Assembly (NCBI RefSeq): GCF_014698825.1
Contig: NZ_JACJTT010000024.1
Location: 1 to 64,000, forward strand
From: Richelia sinica FACHB-800
GTDB lineage: Bacteria; Cyanobacteriota; Cyanobacteriia; Cyanobacteriales; Nostocaceae
Direction: 5' to 3'
DNA length: 64,000 bases
Position numbers and translations under genes: made by a program. The notes under the pieces are model-generated. The model was given only the letters and a program-made list of their open reading frames with translations, did no database searches and was not told where the DNA came from. Position 1 is the first letter of the stretch; the number at the start of each line of letters is the position of its first letter. Below are positions 8,476 through 17,413 of this stretch, one piece after another.

Positions 8476-10566
8476 TCAATTGCTGATATGCAAAACTATG
8501 TATGGTGAATTAATTGGTGGTGTGCGGCCAATAGCTACTAATGCTTGATAAACCATTGCAGCTACTTCCGCCCTTGTAGCTTCTCTGGTGGGTGCGAGTA
8601 ATTTGGGGTCAGGGTAGTTAACGACGATTTTCTGTTCTGTGGCAGTAGCGATCGCTGTTTTAGCGTATTCAGGAATAGTTTTGCTATCGCTGTAAACTGA
8701 TAAAACATCTTTATCAGTGGCTGGTAGTGTCAAACCATTAACGAGAGACACCATTACCTGTAATCGTTGCACATTTTGTTGAGGACGGAAGGTGCGATCG
8801 CTAAAACCACCTACAAATCCCCCACTAGCAGCAGTTTGAATCGCACTAGCAGCCCAAAAATCCTTACTCACATCAATGAATTCTGGTGCAGGTCGTTTAG
8901 GGGTGGGGTTAAAAGCTGCGGTTACTAAAGCTGCGTATTGACCCCTAGTCATGGGTTGGTCTGGTCGATAACTACCATCGGCAAAACCTTGGCTGAAGTT
9001 CATACTCACCAAGGCCCGAATAAATGGTTCTGCCCAATGTCCTTGTAAGTCTGTGAAAGAAGGAATATCTATAGCTGGTTTAACAATGTAGGGAGAAGCA
9101 ATGGCATCAACTTTGCCCATGGTCACCAAGGCTTGATAAATAATTGCTGCCACTTCAGCGCGAGTAATTTCCCGTAATGGTTCCAACTCCTCTAGGTGGG
9201 GATAATTCACCACCAACAGTTTTTGTGTAGCTACAGCGACGATATTAGTAGCATAACTGGGAATTTGGGCGCGATCGCTATACACACTCAAAACATTGGG
9301 ATTACCACCAGTTAGATTTAACCCATTCACCATGGAAACTAAAGCTTGTACCTTGGTTAAATTTTGACCAGGGCGAAATGTGCCATCAGGAAAGCCAGTT
9401 AAAAAACCAGATTCTGCTGCACTAGCAATGGCAGAAGCCGCCCAAAAATCAGGACGAACATCGACAAATTGATTGAGTTTTTGACTAGGAGAAAGTTGAA
9501 ATGTTTTGGCAATTAAAGCTGCATATTGAGCGCGGGTAATTGGTGTGGCTGGTTGAAAAGTACCATCAGGAAAACCAGTAATTAAACCCTTATTCACCAA
9601 AGCTTCCACAAAAGTCGCCGACCAATGGCCATCCATATCAGAAAAACTGCTATTAATTGCCACTTGGCTAGGAGTTTCTGCCGTCGCTGCCATAAATTCT
9701 ACTAATCCCTTGACCTGGGTAGGATTTAATTGATTACCAACAGAAACTAAAGCTTGGGAAGTCAAATTTTGTAAGTCAAATTCTCCTTGGTCACGAAAAA
9801 TATTATCAGCCGGGTCTTGGGCTAGGCCTAAATCAGGTAAAGCTTGCCCATTCACCAACAAACCACCTTGAGTATTACCCACAATTAAATTCCGACGCAA
9901 TACTGGTTTCGCTTGGCGAGAAAGAGCGATCGCGGTGCCATTGGTTGATAATTTGTTATTAGCTACTAAAGGTGCAGCAGAGTCACTAATAGCGATGCCT
10001 AAAGAATTATTTTGAAATACATTGCGTAGCACTTCTCCTTTGCTATTTCTCGCCATAACTAGACCACTGGCAGTATTTTGGACAAACAAATTATCAACAA
10101 TGGCAGGTTTAGCGTTACCACTAATAAATACTCCTTCCCTGCCACAGTTACTAAATGTATTGTTAGCCAGAGTAGGCACAGCCGACTCAACCCATACACC
10201 AGTACCTTTGGTAGCAGAATTGGTAATAGTCACTCCCAACAGACTAGCATCATCCTCTAAAACCAGGGTGATGTTCTGCACCCCAAAGGTAGGACTCTCA
10301 TATTCACCACTACCGGAAATAATTATTTCCTTTCCCTTGTTGGACTCATTACCCACTAACAGCACTCCACCAGGGATAATTAACGGAAATACCTCTCCAC
10401 TAGTCTTGCTGTAAAGACCCGGTGCTAGCTGAATAATTCTGGTTGTGGTAATTTCTTTCAGAGCGCGAGTAATAGTTTTAAAAGGACTTAACCGAGAACC
10501 AGCATTTTTATCATTCCCGGTCATGGGGTTGACATACATTGTGGCGACAAGAGTAGAGTTGACCAT
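8476..10566 (-). CDS. DUF1565 beta-helix protein with six SLH repeats
   Basis: About 696 residues from the ATG at 10566 (MVNSTLVATMYVNPMTG); an ATG 17 codons upstream also exists. Residues 10-285 are a DUF1565 beta-helix closely related to the neighbouring protein (NPMTGNDKNAGSRLSPF, LAPGLYS, QALPDLGLAQDPADNIF). Six S-layer homology repeats follow in two triads, for example FSDMDGHWSATFVEALV...GFPDGTFQPATPITRAQYAAL. SLH repeats normally bind pyruvylated secondary cell-wall polymer or peptidoglycan. Neither start gives a classical signal peptide, which is odd for an SLH protein; export by another route or an error in the chosen start are the options. The role is probably envelope or extracellular. 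Confidence 0.85.
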   Translation of the reverse strand: MVNSTLVATMYVNPMTGNDKNAGSRLSPFKTITRALKEITTTRIIQLAPGLYSKTSGEVFPLIIPGGVLLVGNESNKGKEIIISGSGEYESPTFGVQNITLVLEDDASLLGVTITNSATKGTGVWVESAVPTLANNTFSNCGREGVFISGNAKPAIVDNLFVQNTASGLVMARNSKGEVLRNVFQNNSLGIAISDSAAPLVANNKLSTNGTAIALSRQAKPVLRRNLIVGNTQGGLLVNGQALPDLGLAQDPADNIFRDQGEFDLQNLTSQALVSVGNQLNPTQVKGLVEFMAATAETPSQVAINSSFSDMDGHWSATFVEALVNKGLITGFPDGTFQPATPITRAQYAALIAKTFQLSPSQKLNQFVDVRPDFWAASAIASAAESGFLTGFPDGTFRPGQNLTKVQALVSMVNGLNLTGGNPNVLSVYSDRAQIPSYATNIVAVATQKLLVVNYPHLEELEPLREITRAEVAAIIYQALVTMGKVDAIASPYIVKPAIDIPSFTDLQGHWAEPFIRALVSMNFSQGFADGSYRPDQPMTRGQYAALVTAAFNPTPKRPAPEFIDVSKDFWAASAIQTAASGGFVGGFSDRTFRPQQNVQRLQVMVSLVNGLTLPATDKDVLSVYSDSKTIPEYAKTAIATATEQKIVVNYPDPKLLAPTREATRAEVAAMVYQALVAIGRTPPINSPYIVLHISN

Positions 10567-10663
10567 TGATGATGAAATTTGATTGTTTAAATGAAGACAA
10601 GCATAGTTAGTTAACAATAACTTGTAACCGATTTTTAATCAGTGGTCAGTAGGGAGGAGGGAA

Positions 10664-10729
10664 TAGGGACAGGGAACAGGTGACAGGGAACAGGTGACAG
10701 GGAACAGGGAACAGGGAACAGGTGACAGT
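10664..10729. repeat. Short tandem repeats (GGGAACA / GGTGACA type)
   Basis: Alternating heptamers GGGAACA and GGTGACA run for about 66 bp upstream of the ABC transporter operon. This is the STRR class typical of heterocystous cyanobacteria. A shorter copy follows purU. Confidence 0.85.
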
Positions 10730-10836
10730 ATTTATTTCTCCTCTTCTTTTGCGTCCCTTGCCTTGTCCCCCTAGTCTTAAAATCCCCTGCTAAGATTGTT
10801 TGGGTATTCTATAACAGGCGATCGCTTCCAGACAGA

Positions 10837-11835
10837 ATGATTGAAGTTGAACATCTGAGTAAAATATACGGTTCTACTCCAGCGATTACTGATGTGACTT
10901 TTAGTGTGGACCAAGGGGAAATTTTGGGGTTGTTGGGGCCTAATGGTGCAGGAAAAACCACCACCATGAGGATTTTAACTGGCTATCTCCCGGCTACCAG
11001 TGGCACTGCCAAAATCGCTGGTTATGATGTCCATGAAGATTCTTTGGCTGTGAGGCAACGAATTGGTTATTTACCAGAAACACCGCCTTTATATCCAGAG
11101 ATGACCGTAGAGGGCTATTTACATTTTGTGGCCCGGATTAAGGGAGTACCAGCAGGGGATCGCCCTCAGAAGGTACAAGCAGCGATGGCACGCTGTAGTC
11201 TACAAGACAAGCACCGTGTGATTATTCGTAAGTTATCTAAGGGCTATCGGCAAAGAGTGGGAATTGCCCAAGCGATCGTTCATGACCCCCCAGCGATTAT
11301 TCTGGATGAACCAACTGTAGGGCTTGATCCCCGGCAAATCATTGAAGTCCGCAATTTAATTAAAAGTCTGGCGGGAACACACACAATAATTCTTTCTACC
11401 CACATTCTCCCAGAAGTAAGTATGACCTGTAGCCGTGTTGCCATTATTAATCGCGGTAAGGTTGTCGCTACCAATACACCAGAAAATCTCATGACCCAGT
11501 TAACTGGTGGTTCTGGTTATGAATTAGAAATCAACGGGGAAGCACCTTTAGCAAAACAGGTTCTACAAAATGTACCAGGGGTGATTTTAGTGGAATCCCT
11601 ACCTACCAGTCATCTCCACCCCCACCCCCATCATGCTTATTTACGGGTAATTTCCCAACCAGGAAAAGAACCAGGAAAAGATATTGCCGCTGCCTTAATT
11701 AAAGCTGGATTTGGTTTATACGAAATGCGTCGAGTTAGCGCTACCCTAGAAGACGTGTTTTTGCAACTGACCACAGAAGAAAAAAATTTGCCCCTAGAGG
11801 TAGACTCAGGTACTACAGAAGGAGAGGCTGCATAG
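10837..11835 (+). CDS. ABC transporter ATP-binding protein (GldA-like)
   Basis: A 332-residue ATPase that would energise the permease encoded immediately after. The Walker A motif GPNGAGKTT is near residues 34-42, with a signature-like LSKGYRQRVG, Walker B AIILDEPTVGLDP and the H-loop STHILPE. After the ATPase domain, about 90 residues form the extension seen in ABC-2/GldA-type subunits (EDVFLQLT). The stop codon TAG directly abuts the ATG of the next gene, so the two are translationally linked. It heads a four-gene operon (ATPase, permease, GldG-like, DUF4340) transcribed after an STRR block and a HIP1 octamer. The substrate is unknown; related Gld systems are tied to gliding, but equivalence here is inference. 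Confidence 0.9.
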   Translation: MIEVEHLSKIYGSTPAITDVTFSVDQGEILGLLGPNGAGKTTTMRILTGYLPATSGTAKIAGYDVHEDSLAVRQRIGYLPETPPLYPEMTVEGYLHFVARIKGVPAGDRPQKVQAAMARCSLQDKHRVIIRKLSKGYRQRVGIAQAIVHDPPAIILDEPTVGLDPRQIIEVRNLIKSLAGTHTIILSTHILPEVSMTCSRVAIINRGKVVATNTPENLMTQLTGGSGYELEINGEAPLAKQVLQNVPGVILVESLPTSHLHPHPHHAYLRVISQPGKEPGKDIAAALIKAGFGLYEMRRVSATLEDVFLQLTTEEKNLPLEVDSGTTEGEAA

Positions 11836-12648
11836 ATGGGAATCGTCCTGGCTAATATTATTGCCATTTATCGTCGTGAACTACAGAGTTATTTTGTTTC
11901 CCCTTTAGCCTATGGTATCGCCGCTGTCTTTTGGTTTTTGGCTGGGTTGTTCTTTGTGATGATTTTGCTAGGCCCAGACGGAATTTTAGTGACAGTTGCT
12001 AGCTACGATTTACAAGGGCAACAACTAGGTGTGCCAGTCCCACCGTTTGACGTTCCCTATGAATTTATCAGGGCATTTTTAGACAGATTGGGGTGGTTAC
12101 TTTTGTTTGTACTGCCAGTTCTATCTATGGGACTTTATGCAGAAGAACGGAAGCGGGGAACCTTAGAACTTTTAGCCACATCACCAATTACCAATTGGGC
12201 TGTAGCCGTCGGTAAATTATTAGGGGTGTTAACCTTTTTTGTCACCATGCTTGTACCCTTGGTAGGATTAGAAGCGATCGCTCTGAGTGGGGCAAATCCT
12301 CCCATGTCACCTGTGATTCCCTTATTGGGTCACATCGGCTTAATCTTACTAGCAGCAGCAATATTATCCTTGGGGATGTTCATTTCCTCCCTCACAGACA
12401 GCACCATTCTTTCTGCTGTCCTCACCTTTGGACTAATTATTCTCCTCCTCTTCCTGGATTTACTCGCTAAAATTATCCCTGGCCCCATTGGTGAAGCCAT
12501 CAGTCATTTATCCCTACTCAAACACTACAATACCCTTCTCCAAGGCATTTTTGATACCAGCGCCTTAATCTTATTTGCCACTTACATCCTGTTGGGCATC
12601 TTCCTCACAGCCCAATCAATTGATGCACTGCGTTTTCAGCGGCAGTAG
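11836..12648 (+). CDS. ABC-2 type permease (GldF-like)
   Basis: A 270-residue integral membrane protein with about six hydrophobic segments: near 18-38 (SPLAYGIAAVFWFLAGLFFVM), around 90-105, 125-145, 155-180, 187-210 and 240-260. EERKRGTLELLATSPIT is the hallmark coupling segment of ABC-2 permeases of the GldF/NosY type. It starts on the base after the ATPase stop codon and precedes the GldG-like protein by 71 bp, so the three probably form one inner-membrane complex. Substrate unknown. Confidence 0.9.
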   Translation: MGIVLANIIAIYRRELQSYFVSPLAYGIAAVFWFLAGLFFVMILLGPDGILVTVASYDLQGQQLGVPVPPFDVPYEFIRAFLDRLGWLLLFVLPVLSMGLYAEERKRGTLELLATSPITNWAVAVGKLLGVLTFFVTMLVPLVGLEAIALSGANPPMSPVIPLLGHIGLILLAAAILSLGMFISSLTDSTILSAVLTFGLIILLLFLDLLAKIIPGPIGEAISHLSLLKHYNTLLQGIFDTSALILFATYILLGIFLTAQSIDALRFQRQ

Positions 12649-12719
12649 GAACTGTTTCTTTCCATCCTATGATCACGTAATCAAGACCAATGCCCATGCC
12701 CAATGTCCCATAATGACCA

Positions 12720-14546
12720 ATGACTAAAAAATCTAAAAAACAACTTTGGAAACTGATATTTTTATTAGGCCCCTTCCTGTTGATTGCCGGATTAACAGCA
12801 GGATTAATATCAGAAACTTGGGGTGCAATCCCATTAGCATTGATGATTATCGGTCTTGTCATCACTGGGATATGGTTAGTATGGCAAAGCCAAACCAATA
12901 GATGGTGGAAACAACGTTCTACCCAAGCAGGTACTAATGCCCTCGTTGCCACCTTAGCTGTATTCGTGATTTTAGGCTTGATTAACTTTTTAGGTACTCG
13001 CTACCACCTACGCTTAGATTTAACAGAAAACCAATTATTTACCCTTGCCCCTCAGTCTCAAGAATTAGTACGTAACCTGCCTCAAAATGTGAAAGTCTGG
13101 TTATTTACTAAAAATCAAAATCCCCAAGACCGAGATTTACTAGATAATTTCCGCCGACAAAATAACAAGTTTCAATTTGAATATATAGATCCCCAAGCTA
13201 GACCAGGGCTAGCAGATAAATTTGGTTTTCAAGATGATGGGGAAGTTTATTTAGAATTTGGTGATAAAAAAGAATTAGTACAAACAGTTAATGAAAATGA
13301 ACGGTTATCAGAAGTTAGATTAACTAACCGTCTGCAAAAAGTTCTGAGTGGCAAAATCGCTAAAATTTATTTTGTCCAAGGCCATGGTGAACATCCCATT
13401 ACACCCGCTAAAGGGGCAATTTCCCAAGCAATTCAGGCGTTAACTGACAAGAATTTTACCACTTCTGCCCTGAACTTGGCAGAACAGCCAAAAGTTCCAG
13501 AAGATGCTTCTGCTGTAGTTGTAGCAGGGCCCCAACAAGAATTATTTGCTAGTGAAGTTAAAGCCTTGCAAGACTATCTCAAAGGTGGTGGTAATGTACT
13601 GCTAATGATTAATCCTAATACCGACCCCAAAATTGACAGTTTGCTGCAAGAATGGGGCGTGCGTTTAGATAATCGGTTAGCAATTGATACCTCTGGTGAA
13701 AGTGTTCAACTAGGCCCGGCTGCACCTTTAGTTACAGAATATGGACAACATCCCATTACTAAAAAATTTGGGAATGGTTTCTCATTTTATCCCCTCTCTC
13801 GACCATTAGAAATTACGCCTGTACCTGGTGTAGAATCTACTCCTTTACTCAAAACTAAACCCTATCCCAGCAGTTGGGCAGAAAGTGACCAAAAAAGCGA
13901 AAAATTAGAGTTTAACGAAGGTAAAGACCTAAAAGGGCCTCTCACTTTGGGTGTGGCTTTAACGAGAAAGTTAACAGACCAAACAACCCCAACAACGTCT
14001 CCCAGTCCTACAACTACATCAAGTCCCTCACCTTCTCCAACCACTGCACCAACCCCAACAACGTCTCCCAGTCCTACAGCTACATCAAGTCCCTTACCTT
14101 CTCCATCCCCTAGTCCAACCACTGCACCAACCCCAACAACATCACCCAGTCCTACAGCTACATCAAGTCCCTTACCTTCTCCAACCACTGCACCAACCCC
14201 AACAACATCACCAAGTCCATTAGCTTCACCAACTCCTACCACCTCCCCAACCACTGCTAATAATCCAGAAAATACTAAAGAATCTCGATTAGTAGTATTT
14301 GGCAATTCTGAGTTTGCTAGAGATGGTTTATTTGAACAGCAATTAAATGGCGATGTATTTCTCAACTCAGTAGCTTGGGTCAGTCAACAGGATCAGCAAA
14401 CTCTGTCTATTCGTCCCAAACAACCTAACAATCGACGTATTACTTTATCTAGTCTACAAGCCAATTTGTTAACCTTACTGTCCTTGTTGCTTTTACCTTT
14501 AATTGGGTTAGCAACTGGGGCTATTATTTGGTGGAAACGCCGTTAA
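12720..14546 (+). CDS. GldG-family auxiliary transport protein with Ser/Thr/Pro linker
   Basis: A 608-residue protein matching the GldG family (ABC-type uncharacterised transport, DUF/GldG domain). Three N-terminal hydrophobic segments occur near 10-30, 33-55 and 77-96, followed by an extracytoplasmic alpha/beta domain (DLTENQLFTLAPQSQELV, VKVWLFTKNQNPQDRDLLDNF, YFVQGHGEHP) and a final membrane helix near 583-603 ahead of WWKRR. Unusually, residues about 420-515 are an inserted Pro/Ser/Thr-rich linker built from repeated blocks (APTPTTSPSPTATSSPLPSP), just before the conserved FGNSEFARDGLFE region. The linker is probably a recent expansion. The protein would work with the preceding ATPase and permease; substrate unknown. 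Confidence 0.88.
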   Translation: MTKKSKKQLWKLIFLLGPFLLIAGLTAGLISETWGAIPLALMIIGLVITGIWLVWQSQTNRWWKQRSTQAGTNALVATLAVFVILGLINFLGTRYHLRLDLTENQLFTLAPQSQELVRNLPQNVKVWLFTKNQNPQDRDLLDNFRRQNNKFQFEYIDPQARPGLADKFGFQDDGEVYLEFGDKKELVQTVNENERLSEVRLTNRLQKVLSGKIAKIYFVQGHGEHPITPAKGAISQAIQALTDKNFTTSALNLAEQPKVPEDASAVVVAGPQQELFASEVKALQDYLKGGGNVLLMINPNTDPKIDSLLQEWGVRLDNRLAIDTSGESVQLGPAAPLVTEYGQHPITKKFGNGFSFYPLSRPLEITPVPGVESTPLLKTKPYPSSWAESDQKSEKLEFNEGKDLKGPLTLGVALTRKLTDQTTPTTSPSPTTTSSPSPSPTTAPTPTTSPSPTATSSPLPSPSPSPTTAPTPTTSPSPTATSSPLPSPTTAPTPTTSPSPLASPTPTTSPTTANNPENTKESRLVVFGNSEFARDGLFEQQLNGDVFLNSVAWVSQQDQQTLSIRPKQPNNRRITLSSLQANLLTLLSLLLLPLIGLATGAIIWWKRR

Positions 14547-14590
14547 AGGAAAGAAAATACCTCACAAGTAAAACTAACAACTGACCAATA

Positions 14591-15232
14591 ATGAAATTTC
14601 CACGCACGACTTTAGTTTTGGTACTGATGGCGCTGGGTTTAAGTGGTTTTGTTTATTTTCATGAAATTAAAAATTCTGCCCAGCGTGAAGCAGTTAGTGA
14701 GCAAAAAAAGCAAGTTTTATCTTTGCAAATAGATGATATTCAATCTTTAATTATCAAAACTAACAACTCAAATCTGGAGTTGGAGAGGAAAAATACTGAC
14801 GCAAAACCCCAATGGTCTATTAAGTCTCCTGTATCTGAACCAGCTAATGATGCTATTGTTTCTTATTTACTAGATTTATTAGCTAAAGGTAAAACTGAGA
14901 GGATTTTATCAGTTCCACCTAATCAACTAGCAGAATTTGGCTTAGACCAACCCCAAGCGACGATAGATATTAAACTCAAGAATCAGCAAAGTCATCAAAT
15001 CATTTTGGGGAGGGCAGATTTTACAGGCAATCTTGTATATGCTCAAGTTGATCCTGCTACACAAGTCAATGGTAATATCAATGTGTTGTTGGTATCTAAA
15101 GATTTTGGTAATGCAGTAAATCGAGATTTATCAGAATGGAAAAACCTGGAAAATAATCTGAATCTATCTCCTACACCTTTACCAAGTCCAACTTCTCTAC
15201 CCACTCCAACGGATATCAAAAAATCTCCATAA
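14591..15232 (+). CDS. DUF4340 domain protein
   Basis: A 213-residue protein with one N-terminal membrane anchor (LVLVLMALGLSGFVYF, residues 8-23) and an extracytoplasmic DUF4340 domain: LQIDDIQSLIIKTNNSNLELER, WSIKSPVSEPANDAIVSYLLDLL, FGLDQPQATIDIKLKN. It ends in a short Ser/Thr/Pro tail like the linker of the preceding GldG-like protein. DUF4340 genes commonly follow GldG-type genes, as here (44-bp gap), so the product is probably the fourth subunit or an accessory of the same transporter. The function is otherwise unknown. Confidence 0.85.
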   Translation: MKFPRTTLVLVLMALGLSGFVYFHEIKNSAQREAVSEQKKQVLSLQIDDIQSLIIKTNNSNLELERKNTDAKPQWSIKSPVSEPANDAIVSYLLDLLAKGKTERILSVPPNQLAEFGLDQPQATIDIKLKNQQSHQIILGRADFTGNLVYAQVDPATQVNGNINVLLVSKDFGNAVNRDLSEWKNLENNLNLSPTPLPSPTSLPTPTDIKKSP

Positions 15233-15256
15233 GTCTAAAAGTCTAAAAAAATATAT

Positions 15257-16111
15257 ATGACCAGTCCCACCGCAACGTTACTCATTTCCTGTCCCGACCA
15301 AAAAGGATTAGTAGCTAAAATTGCTAACTTTATCTATGCCAACGGTGGTAATATTATTCATGCAGACCAACACACAGACTTTGAAGCAGGTTTATTCCTA
15401 ACGCGGATAGAATGGCTGTTAGAGGGGTTTAATTTACCTAGAGAAGTAATTGGCACTGCCTTTAATGCGATCGCACAACCTTTAAATGCTAAATGGGAAT
15501 TACATTTTTCTGATACCGTTCCCCGCATTGCTATTTGGGTCAGTCGTCAAGACCATTGTTTATTAGATTTAATTTGGCGACATCGTGCTAAGGAATTTAC
15601 AGCCGAAATTCCCCTAATCATCAGCAATCATCCCCATTTAAAAACCATTGCTGAACAATTTGGCATCGATTATCACCATATTCCTATTACTAAAGAAAAT
15701 AAACTTGAGCAAGAAGCAAAACAACTAGATTTACTCCATCAATACAATATTGATTTAGTTGTTTTAGCCAAATATATGCAGATTGTCACATCTGATTTTA
15801 TTCAAAAATTTCCACAAATTATTAATATCCATCACTCATTTTTACCGGCATTTATTGGTGCAAATCCTTACCATCGAGCTTTTGAAAGAGGCGTGAAAAT
15901 TATTGGTGCAACTGCCCATTATGCAACTACTGAATTAGATGCTGGGCCAATTATTGAACAAGATGTAGTAAGAGTTAGCCACCGGGATGATGTGGAAGAT
16001 TTGATTAGAAAAGGTAAAGATTTAGAACGAGTAGTTTTAGCCAGAGCTGTACGGTTACATTTACAAAACCGAGTTTTGGTTTATGGTAATAGGACAGTTG
16101 TATTTGAATAG
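15257..16111 (+). CDS. purU: Formyltetrahydrofolate deformylase
   Basis: PurU hydrolyses 10-formyl-THF to THF and formate, balancing the one-carbon pool and supplying formate. It is 284 residues, the usual length. Residues 5-80 form an ACT domain (LLISCPDQKGLVAKIANFI). Residues 90-280 are the formyl-transferase fold with the catalytic Asn-His-Asp set visible in NIHHSFLPAFIGANPYHRAF and ELDAGPIIEQDV. It starts 24 bp after the DUF4340 gene, so it may be co-transcribed with the transporter operon, though no functional link is apparent. It is followed by a short STRR block. Confidence 0.95.
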   Translation: MTSPTATLLISCPDQKGLVAKIANFIYANGGNIIHADQHTDFEAGLFLTRIEWLLEGFNLPREVIGTAFNAIAQPLNAKWELHFSDTVPRIAIWVSRQDHCLLDLIWRHRAKEFTAEIPLIISNHPHLKTIAEQFGIDYHHIPITKENKLEQEAKQLDLLHQYNIDLVVLAKYMQIVTSDFIQKFPQIINIHHSFLPAFIGANPYHRAFERGVKIIGATAHYATTELDAGPIIEQDVVRVSHRDDVEDLIRKGKDLERVVLARAVRLHLQNRVLVYGNRTVVFE

Positions 16112-16139
16112 GGAACAGGGAACAGGTGACAGGTGACAG
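16111..16139. repeat. Short tandem repeats (GGGAACA / GGTGACA type)
   Basis: Four heptamer units (two GGGAACA, two GGTGACA) directly follow the purU stop codon. They are the same family as the block at 10664-10729. Confidence 0.8.
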
Positions 16140-16160
16140 TGTTAAAAGCCTTTGAATATC

Positions 16161-16258
16161 CTGATTTATTAATCATTATCTAGAGATTTATCCTATGTAG
16201 GGGCGGGTTGACAAATATCTTGATTTATTAATCATTATCTCGATAAACCCGCCCCTAC
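16161..16258. repeat. Palindromic intergenic element with internal direct repeats
   Basis: The arms GTAGGGGCGGGTT (16197-16209) and AACCCGCCCCTAC (16246-16258) form a 13-bp perfect inverted repeat. A TGATTTATTAATCATTATCT sequence occurs twice, at about 16162 and 16221. This resembles the small palindromic repeats scattered in Nostocales genomes. Confidence 0.7.
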
Positions 16259-16350
16259 TAATGTAATTTACTAAATCTGTTGAGAATCAAGGGATTTCTG
16301 TGGCTGCATTTGAGATAGACTAGGCACTAGGTTGTATTGTCCAAATAATT

Positions 16351-17088
16351 ATGTCCTCAACTTCCACCCCTTCCCTGCGTGAGCAACAACATCCTCTAAT
16401 TCGCAGTTTAGCAGATACAATTGAGGCTGTTTGGCATAGATACTTAGAGTTATCGCCTTATCACTTACCTGCGGAATTGGGATATGTGGAAGGTAAGTTA
16501 GAGGGTGAAAAACTGACTATCGAAAATCGTTGCTATCAAACACCCCAGTTTCGGAAAATGCACTTGGAACTGGCTAAGGTGGGGAATAATTTGGATATTT
16601 TGCACTGCGTGATGTTTCCCCGTCCAGAATATGACATTCCCATGTTTGGTTGTGATTTAGTCGGGGGTAGGGGTCAAATTAGTGCAGCGATCGCTGATTT
16701 ATCTCCTGTAAACTTAGAACGTATCTTACCTGCGGGTTATAACTCTGCGCTACAAGCCTTAACATCAGTGGAGTTTTCCCAACCCCGCGAATTACCCACA
16801 TGGGGAAATATCTTCTCGGATTTTTGTCTGTTTATTCGTCCGGCATCCTCTGAGGAAGAAGCCAAGTTTCTGGCACGTGTTCAGGATTTTCTAGAAATTC
16901 ATTGTACCCAAGCGATCGCTTCAACTCCAGCAACACCAGAAAAAATCGCACAGATTATTGCTGGACAGCACAATTACTGTACCAAACAACAGCAAAACGA
17001 TAAAACCCGTCGTGTGCTAGAAAAAGCCTTTGGCCCAGAATGGGCAGAAAACTACATGACTACAGTTTTATTCGATTTACCAAATTAA
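16351..17088 (+). CDS. pcyA: Phycocyanobilin:ferredoxin oxidoreductase
   Basis: PcyA reduces biliverdin IXa by four electrons from ferredoxin to 3Z-phycocyanobilin, the chromophore of phycobiliproteins and cyanobacterial phytochromes. The 245-residue length fits the family. The segment [23 protein letters not shown] carries the His and Asp that hold and protonate biliverdin in characterised PcyA (His88/Asp105 of the Synechocystis enzyme, by family knowledge). It is monocistronic by appearance, with a palindromic repeat upstream and a small hairpin downstream. From memory, pcyA also lies close to devBCA in Nostoc PCC 7120, so this order is conserved. Confidence 0.96.
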   Translation: MSSTSTPSLREQQHPLIRSLADTIEAVWHRYLELSPYHLPAELGYVEGKLEGEKLTIENRCYQTPQFRKMHLELAKVGNNLDILHCVMFPRPEYDIPMFGCDLVGGRGQISAAIADLSPVNLERILPAGYNSALQALTSVEFSQPRELPTWGNIFSDFCLFIRPASSEEEAKFLARVQDFLEIHCTQAIASTPATPEKIAQIIAGQHNYCTKQQQNDKTRRVLEKAFGPEWAENYMTTVLFDLPN

Positions 17089-17126
17089 CCTACTTCCCGC
17101 CATAAAAGTTAATAACTAACAATTAC

Positions 17127-17146
17127 AATCCCAATTTATTGGGATT
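17127..17146 (+). terminator. Terminator-like hairpin after pcyA
   Basis: AATCCCAA / TTGGGATT pair as an 8-bp stem with a 4-nt loop 38 bp after the pcyA stop, followed by TGTACTTTTG. Confidence 0.5.
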
Positions 17147-17365
17147 TGTACTTTTGTGATTATCATAGCAGGTTATACCAATGATATAGCATTTCCTAGT
17201 CTAATAAAGTACAAAATTATCTGCGTTAAATTATGATTGATTTTACCTCACTGGAATGGGAATAGCTATAAAATAGAACATCTTGTGTAATCAGCATTTT
17301 AAATTTTTGACTTTTATTTTTTCATCGTGTATCTCTGTGGTGGACATCTTACCCTTAAATCTTCT

Positions 17366-17407
17366 GTAAGCTGCGTTACGTTTTCCCTCAAGTAATAAAT
17401 GTAGAAT
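17366..17407 (+). promoter_or_regulatory. NtcA-activated promoter for devBCA
   Basis: GTA AGCTGCGT TAC at 17366-17379 is a perfect GTA-N8-TAC NtcA box. Exactly 22 bp downstream is TAGAAT (17402-17407), a TA-N3-T -10 element. This is the canonical class II NtcA promoter geometry. The predicted transcription start is near 17414, giving a leader of about 840 nt before devB. A long NtcA-dependent leader is also reported for devBCA of Anabaena PCC 7120 (from memory about 700 nt). Confidence 0.85.
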
Positions 17408-17413
17408 TCATCC

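Noticed and set aside
10664-10729. Possible CRISPR-like array
   Set aside because: The repeats are contiguous heptamers without spacers, i.e. a short tandem repeat and not a CRISPR.
13862-14365. Minus-strand 167-codon ORF rich in Val and Gly
   Set aside because: It is a shadow of the Pro/Ser/Thr linker of the GldG-family gene, whose complement lacks stops.
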